Source: Candidatus Zixiibacteriota bacterium | GTDB lineage: Bacteria > Zixibacteria > MSB-5A5 > JAABVY01 | Direction: 5' to 3' | NCBI GenBank assembly: GCA_011777135.1 | Contig: JAABVY010000335.1 | Span: 18,841 to 26,849, forward strand | DNA: 8,009 bases | In this document: piece by piece, positions 5,677 to 8,009 of the stretch | Position numbering within the stretch: position 1 is the stretch's first letter | Layout of the letters: every line of letters starts with the position of its first letter | The notes under the pieces: generated by a model | What the model saw: the letters and a program-made list of their open reading frames with translations, nothing else | What the model was told of the DNA's origin: nothing | Database searches by the model: none | Position numbers and translations under genes: made by a program

Positions 5677-5703
5677 ATAATGTCTATCAGATTAAGACAT
5701 TAT
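5677..5703. promoter_or_regulatory. Operator-like inverted repeat downstream of the sigma-54 promoter
   Basis: ATAATGTCT (5677-5685) and AGACATTAT (5695-5703) are perfect 9-bp arms with a 9-bp spacer, giving an 18-bp centre-to-centre distance suited to a dimer on one DNA face over about two turns. It covers roughly +9 to +35 relative to the predicted start, a position where a bound repressor would block transcription. The HTH protein encoded just downstream is the obvious candidate ligand (inference). As RNA it could also fold into a hairpin. Confidence 0.55.
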
Positions 5704-5721
5704 GACTCACATAAGGTTATT

Positions 5722-5737
5722 TGCAAGTTTCCTGCCA
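5722..5737 (-). promoter_or_regulatory. Sigma-54 (-24/-12) promoter of the HTH gene
   Basis: Read on the minus strand, the site is TGGCAGGAAACTTGCA. Against the known sigma-54 consensus TGGCAC-R-N4-TTGC-W only the C at position 6 differs (G here). The invariant GG (-24) and GC (-12) and their spacing are intact. Transcription would start near 5711 and run into the HTH gene at 5580. It lies in a non-coding gap, about 200 bp downstream of a gene for a sigma-54 activator on the same strand, which strengthens the call. Confidence 0.75.
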
Positions 5738-5940
5738 ATCACCCGGGAGGCGTATTTTCTGACAGTAATTCCTTGTCAAGCAAGGCGTTATGCATATTAG
5801 TCCTTTTTCGAGCGAGGGGGTAGAATTGCCATGAAAATGGACATTGAGGTACGCGCAAGTTGTTAACTCCTTGATATGCAACAAAGAGAGAATTTGCCAT
5901 GAGCTACTTGATCTGTGGCAGACGGTAAGATGGAGGGGGG
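5738..5940. other. Gap between the sigma-54 promoter and the activator gene, with possible enhancer sites
   Basis: No gene is supported here. Near-identical direct repeats AGAATTGCCATGA (5822-5834) and AGAATTTGCCATGA (5889-5902) lie about 110-190 bp upstream of the predicted sigma-54 start, a usual distance for enhancer binding proteins. Short dyads CTTG-T-CAAG (5772-5780) and CCTTG/CAAGG (5771-5785) lie closer. Which, if any, is the activator site is not known. No clear terminator follows the activator gene. Confidence 0.4.
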
Positions 5941-8009
5941 TCAAAGCTTTTTTATACGGTATTTCTTGATTCTACGTCTAAGGGTCGAGAGTGGCATATC
6001 CAGAATGCGGGCGACTTCCGATTGATTCCAGTTGTTTTCGATCAAAAGCTTGCGGATATTTTGTTTTTCCTTGAATTTTGCAGATTTTGAAACGTTGGAC
6101 ATCTGCATATCTTTATCATGCATATCAGTCGGAAGGTCGCCCGGCTCGATAGTTTTGCCGGGATACAGGATACAGAAATTTTCGATTACATTTTTGAGCT
6201 CGCGAACATTGCCCGGCCATTTGTAAATCATCATTCTATCCATTGCAGGCGTTGAAATTCGAGGAGGGCTCCCGCTTCCGGCGGAAAATATTTCGATAAA
6301 ATGCTCTATCAAGAGCTGGATATCCTCCTGCCTATCACGCAAAGGAGGAATTTCAATGGAAAAAGCGTTGATCCTGTAGAAGAGATCGCTTCTGAACGAT
6401 CCCTTCTGAACCATCTGGTGCAAATTCTGATTGGTTGCGTAAATGAATCGTATATCTGTGGAGATTTTACGATTGCTGCCGACCTTTTCGAATTCCTGAT
6501 ATTCCAGAACGCGCAGGATCTTGGCTTGAGTTTCAAGCGGCATATCTCCGATTTCATCAAGGAATAACGTTCCGCCGTCTGCAGCCTGGAATTTTCCTTC
6601 ACGGGCGTCGACCCCGGTGGCGGCATGTCTGGCTACTCCAAAAAGTTCACTTTCTATCAATGTATCCGGTATGGCGGCGCAATTGAGCTTAACCAGCGGG
6701 GCATCTTTGCGCAAACTGTATTCATGAATCATCTCACACAAAATCTCTTTGCCCGTGCCGCTTTCTCCTATGAGAAGTATGCTGGTGTTGGTGGAGGCAA
6801 CCCGCGGGAGTTTCTCCAGAATCTTCAGCATTTCCTCATTCTGGGTGATGAATGACTTTCCGCTTCCCATACGGTTCAGATCGTAGAGCATACGATCTCG
6901 TGAAGACATGACTTTTCTGTAATCCATGGCCGTACTCAAAACCATGGAAATGAGATTGGCCATGGAATTGATCAGGCGGATATCTTCTTCATCAAATAAG
7001 GCCGGAATTGTATGATGATCGAGATAAATCACGCCCACAGCATATTTGTCCTTGAAAATCGGCATACAGATGACTGATAAGATATTGTGTATGGCTATGC
7101 TTTTGAATCCGCGCGTTCGGGAATCGGTCATGGCGTTTTCGATGATAAACGGTTCCAGGCTTCGGTCGACCTGGAAAGGTATGTTTCTGCTGAAGTCACG
7201 GATATCACGCAAGCTATCATCATCACAGTTTACATACGAGCGTACTTTCAGCTCGGAATTCGGGTCTGAACGAAGCAGCAATACGCCTCTTTCGGCACCG
7301 GTTTCCTCAACCGCAAATTGGATCAATTTGTTTAATGTAATCTCATAATTGGACAGGTCCTTGATTATATCAGAAATATTATGAAGATAGTCGACCGCCT
7401 GTTCTTTTTGGCTTTCCGATGCCGGTACTGATTCAAGCCTATCTATGAGTTGTGAAGCCCAATTCTTGTTCTTTATTGTATTGGCAATTTTCAATGCCTG
7501 TCTGATGAATTTGGATGCGAGCTTGTTCTGAGAATTTTCTATATATAGAGCAGCAATTTTGTCGCAGAGCAGCATGGCCTCGAAAAATCGCCCCGAGTCA
7601 TGCAAAATTCTGTAAATAGTTTTTAGTTGATTTGCATTTTTGATATAATCGGAACTCGCGGCCCGATGGAATATCATCATTGCTTTAACGGCCCTGAAGA
7701 GAGGTGCGTCAGCCCGCTCGATATGCTCCGAGATCGCCGGGGACTCATCCAGAATCAGCGCATTTTCCGCCGGCTGATCTTTCAGAAGCAGATGCAGAAG
7801 CGCAGCGGCTGCGAAATAGATGGAATTAAAGCCCAAAAGCCTCTTGTAAACTTCGAGTAGATCCTTGAATGAGTTTTCATGATAGTTATAAATCTCATTT
7901 AATACTTTAATAAGCTCGGTATCGGCCAATGCCGCCGCATCCCCAATTATATCGAAAATCTCCCTGGCCCTTTTGAGGTATTTTACGGTCTGACTTGCCT
8001 CTCCTCGAT
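5941..8009 (-). CDS. Sigma-54-dependent transcriptional activator, TPR-like/GAF/AAA+/Fis-HTH (N-terminus outside window)
   Basis: The frame is open to the right edge, giving 688 visible residues; the in-frame TTG at 7929 is internal, since a TPR-like helix (QTVKYLKRAREIFDIIGDAAALA) continues upstream of it. In order: an alpha-helical, TPR-like N-terminal region (about 7360-8009), a GAF domain (about 6925-7347) and a sigma-54-interaction AAA+ ATPase. The ATPase has Walker A GESGTGKE (6745-6768), Walker B GGTLFLDEIGD (6544-6576), the arginine-finger segment FRSDLFYRI (6370-6396) and WPGNVREL (6196-6219). A Fis-type HTH (NQSEVARILDMPLSTLRRRIKKY, about 5965-6030) follows. Such proteins use ATP to open sigma-54 RNA polymerase complexes. 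The GAFTGA loop that touches sigma-54 reads HAATGV (6610-6627), so G, F and the last A are altered. The GAF/TPR part suggests control by a ligand or partner protein rather than a response-regulator receiver. A kinase or further TPRs may lie beyond the edge. Confidence 0.93.
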   Translation of the reverse strand, partial: RGEASQTVKYLKRAREIFDIIGDAAALADTELIKVLNEIYNYHENSFKDLLEVYKRLLGFNSIYFAAAALLHLLLKDQPAENALILDESPAISEHIERADAPLFRAVKAMMIFHRAASSDYIKNANQLKTIYRILHDSGRFFEAMLLCDKIAALYIENSQNKLASKFIRQALKIANTIKNKNWASQLIDRLESVPASESQKEQAVDYLHNISDIIKDLSNYEITLNKLIQFAVEETGAERGVLLLRSDPNSELKVRSYVNCDDDSLRDIRDFSRNIPFQVDRSLEPFIIENAMTDSRTRGFKSIAIHNILSVICMPIFKDKYAVGVIYLDHHTIPALFDEEDIRLINSMANLISMVLSTAMDYRKVMSSRDRMLYDLNRMGSGKSFITQNEEMLKILEKLPRVASTNTSILLIGESGTGKEILCEMIHEYSLRKDAPLVKLNCAAIPDTLIESELFGVARHAATGVDAREGKFQAADGGTLFLDEIGDMPLETQAKILRVLEYQEFEKVGSNRKISTDIRFIYATNQNLHQMVQKGSFRSDLFYRINAFSIEIPPLRDRQEDIQLLIEHFIEIFSAGSGSPPRISTPAMDRMMIYKWPGNVRELKNVIENFCILYPGKTIEPGDLPTDMHDKDMQMSNVSKSAKFKEKQNIRKLLIENNWNQSEVARILDMPLSTLRRRIKKYRIKKL

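Noticed and set aside
5717..5944. 75-codon minus-strand frame between the HTH and activator genes
   Set aside because: It needs a TTG start overlapping the activator stop, has no ribosome binding site, and its product is low-complexity and unlike a folded protein. It also covers the sigma-54 promoter.
7927..7929. TTG as the start of the sigma-54 activator
   Set aside because: The frame stays open to the window edge and the upstream residues continue a TPR-like helix, so the gene begins outside the window.

Overview
The window looks like a chromosomal segment of a Gram-negative bacterium with moderate GC content. The evidence is a signal-peptide-bearing outer-membrane-type beta-barrel protein, a sigma-54-dependent activator of the TPR-GAF-AAA+-Fis type, and a -24/-12 promoter. 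The mix (AHSA1-like and VOC proteins, a divergent PRPP synthetase, a TPR-GAF sigma-54 activator, two genes without a clear Shine-Dalgarno) would suit a deltaproteobacterium-like or FCB-group/candidate-phylum organism. That placement is a guess; no rRNA or marker gene here settles it. I see no tRNA, rRNA, CRISPR array, transposase or phage gene.

Left part, plus strand (1-1379): a closely spaced cluster of three small cytoplasmic proteins. These are an SRPBCC/AHSA1-type protein cut by the window edge, a second complete AHSA1-type protein, and a PhnB-like VOC (glyoxalase-fold) protein. A regulatory gap follows (1380-1513) with a sigma-70-type promoter whose -10 element lies inside a 27-bp perfect palindrome. 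This drives a 70-residue XRE-type repressor translationally coupled to a 73-residue two-helix membrane protein (1514-1948). Next come a 2H-phosphoesterase-type protein and, 15 bp behind it, a divergent ribose-phosphate pyrophosphokinase (2053-3558).

Right part, minus strand (3555-8009): a secreted or outer-membrane beta-rich protein runs tail-to-tail against the pyrophosphokinase gene, overlapping it by 4 bp. A gap of about 500 bp holds the promoter of that gene, an unexplained hairpin and a strong bidirectional terminator. Beyond it lies an 85-residue HTH-only regulator and then a large sigma-54 activator whose N-terminus runs off the right edge.

The most interesting unit is 5218-8009. The activator gene is followed, about 200 bp downstream on the same strand, by a near-consensus sigma-54 promoter (TGGCAGGAAACTTGCA) that points at the small HTH gene. 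The leader between them carries an operator-like inverted repeat and two perfect hairpins, and the unit ends in a strong terminator. The activator has an atypical GAFTGA loop (HAATGV). Together these suggest a local two-step switch: signal-sensing TPR/GAF activator, then sigma-54 promoter, then small HTH regulator. Its targets are not visible here.
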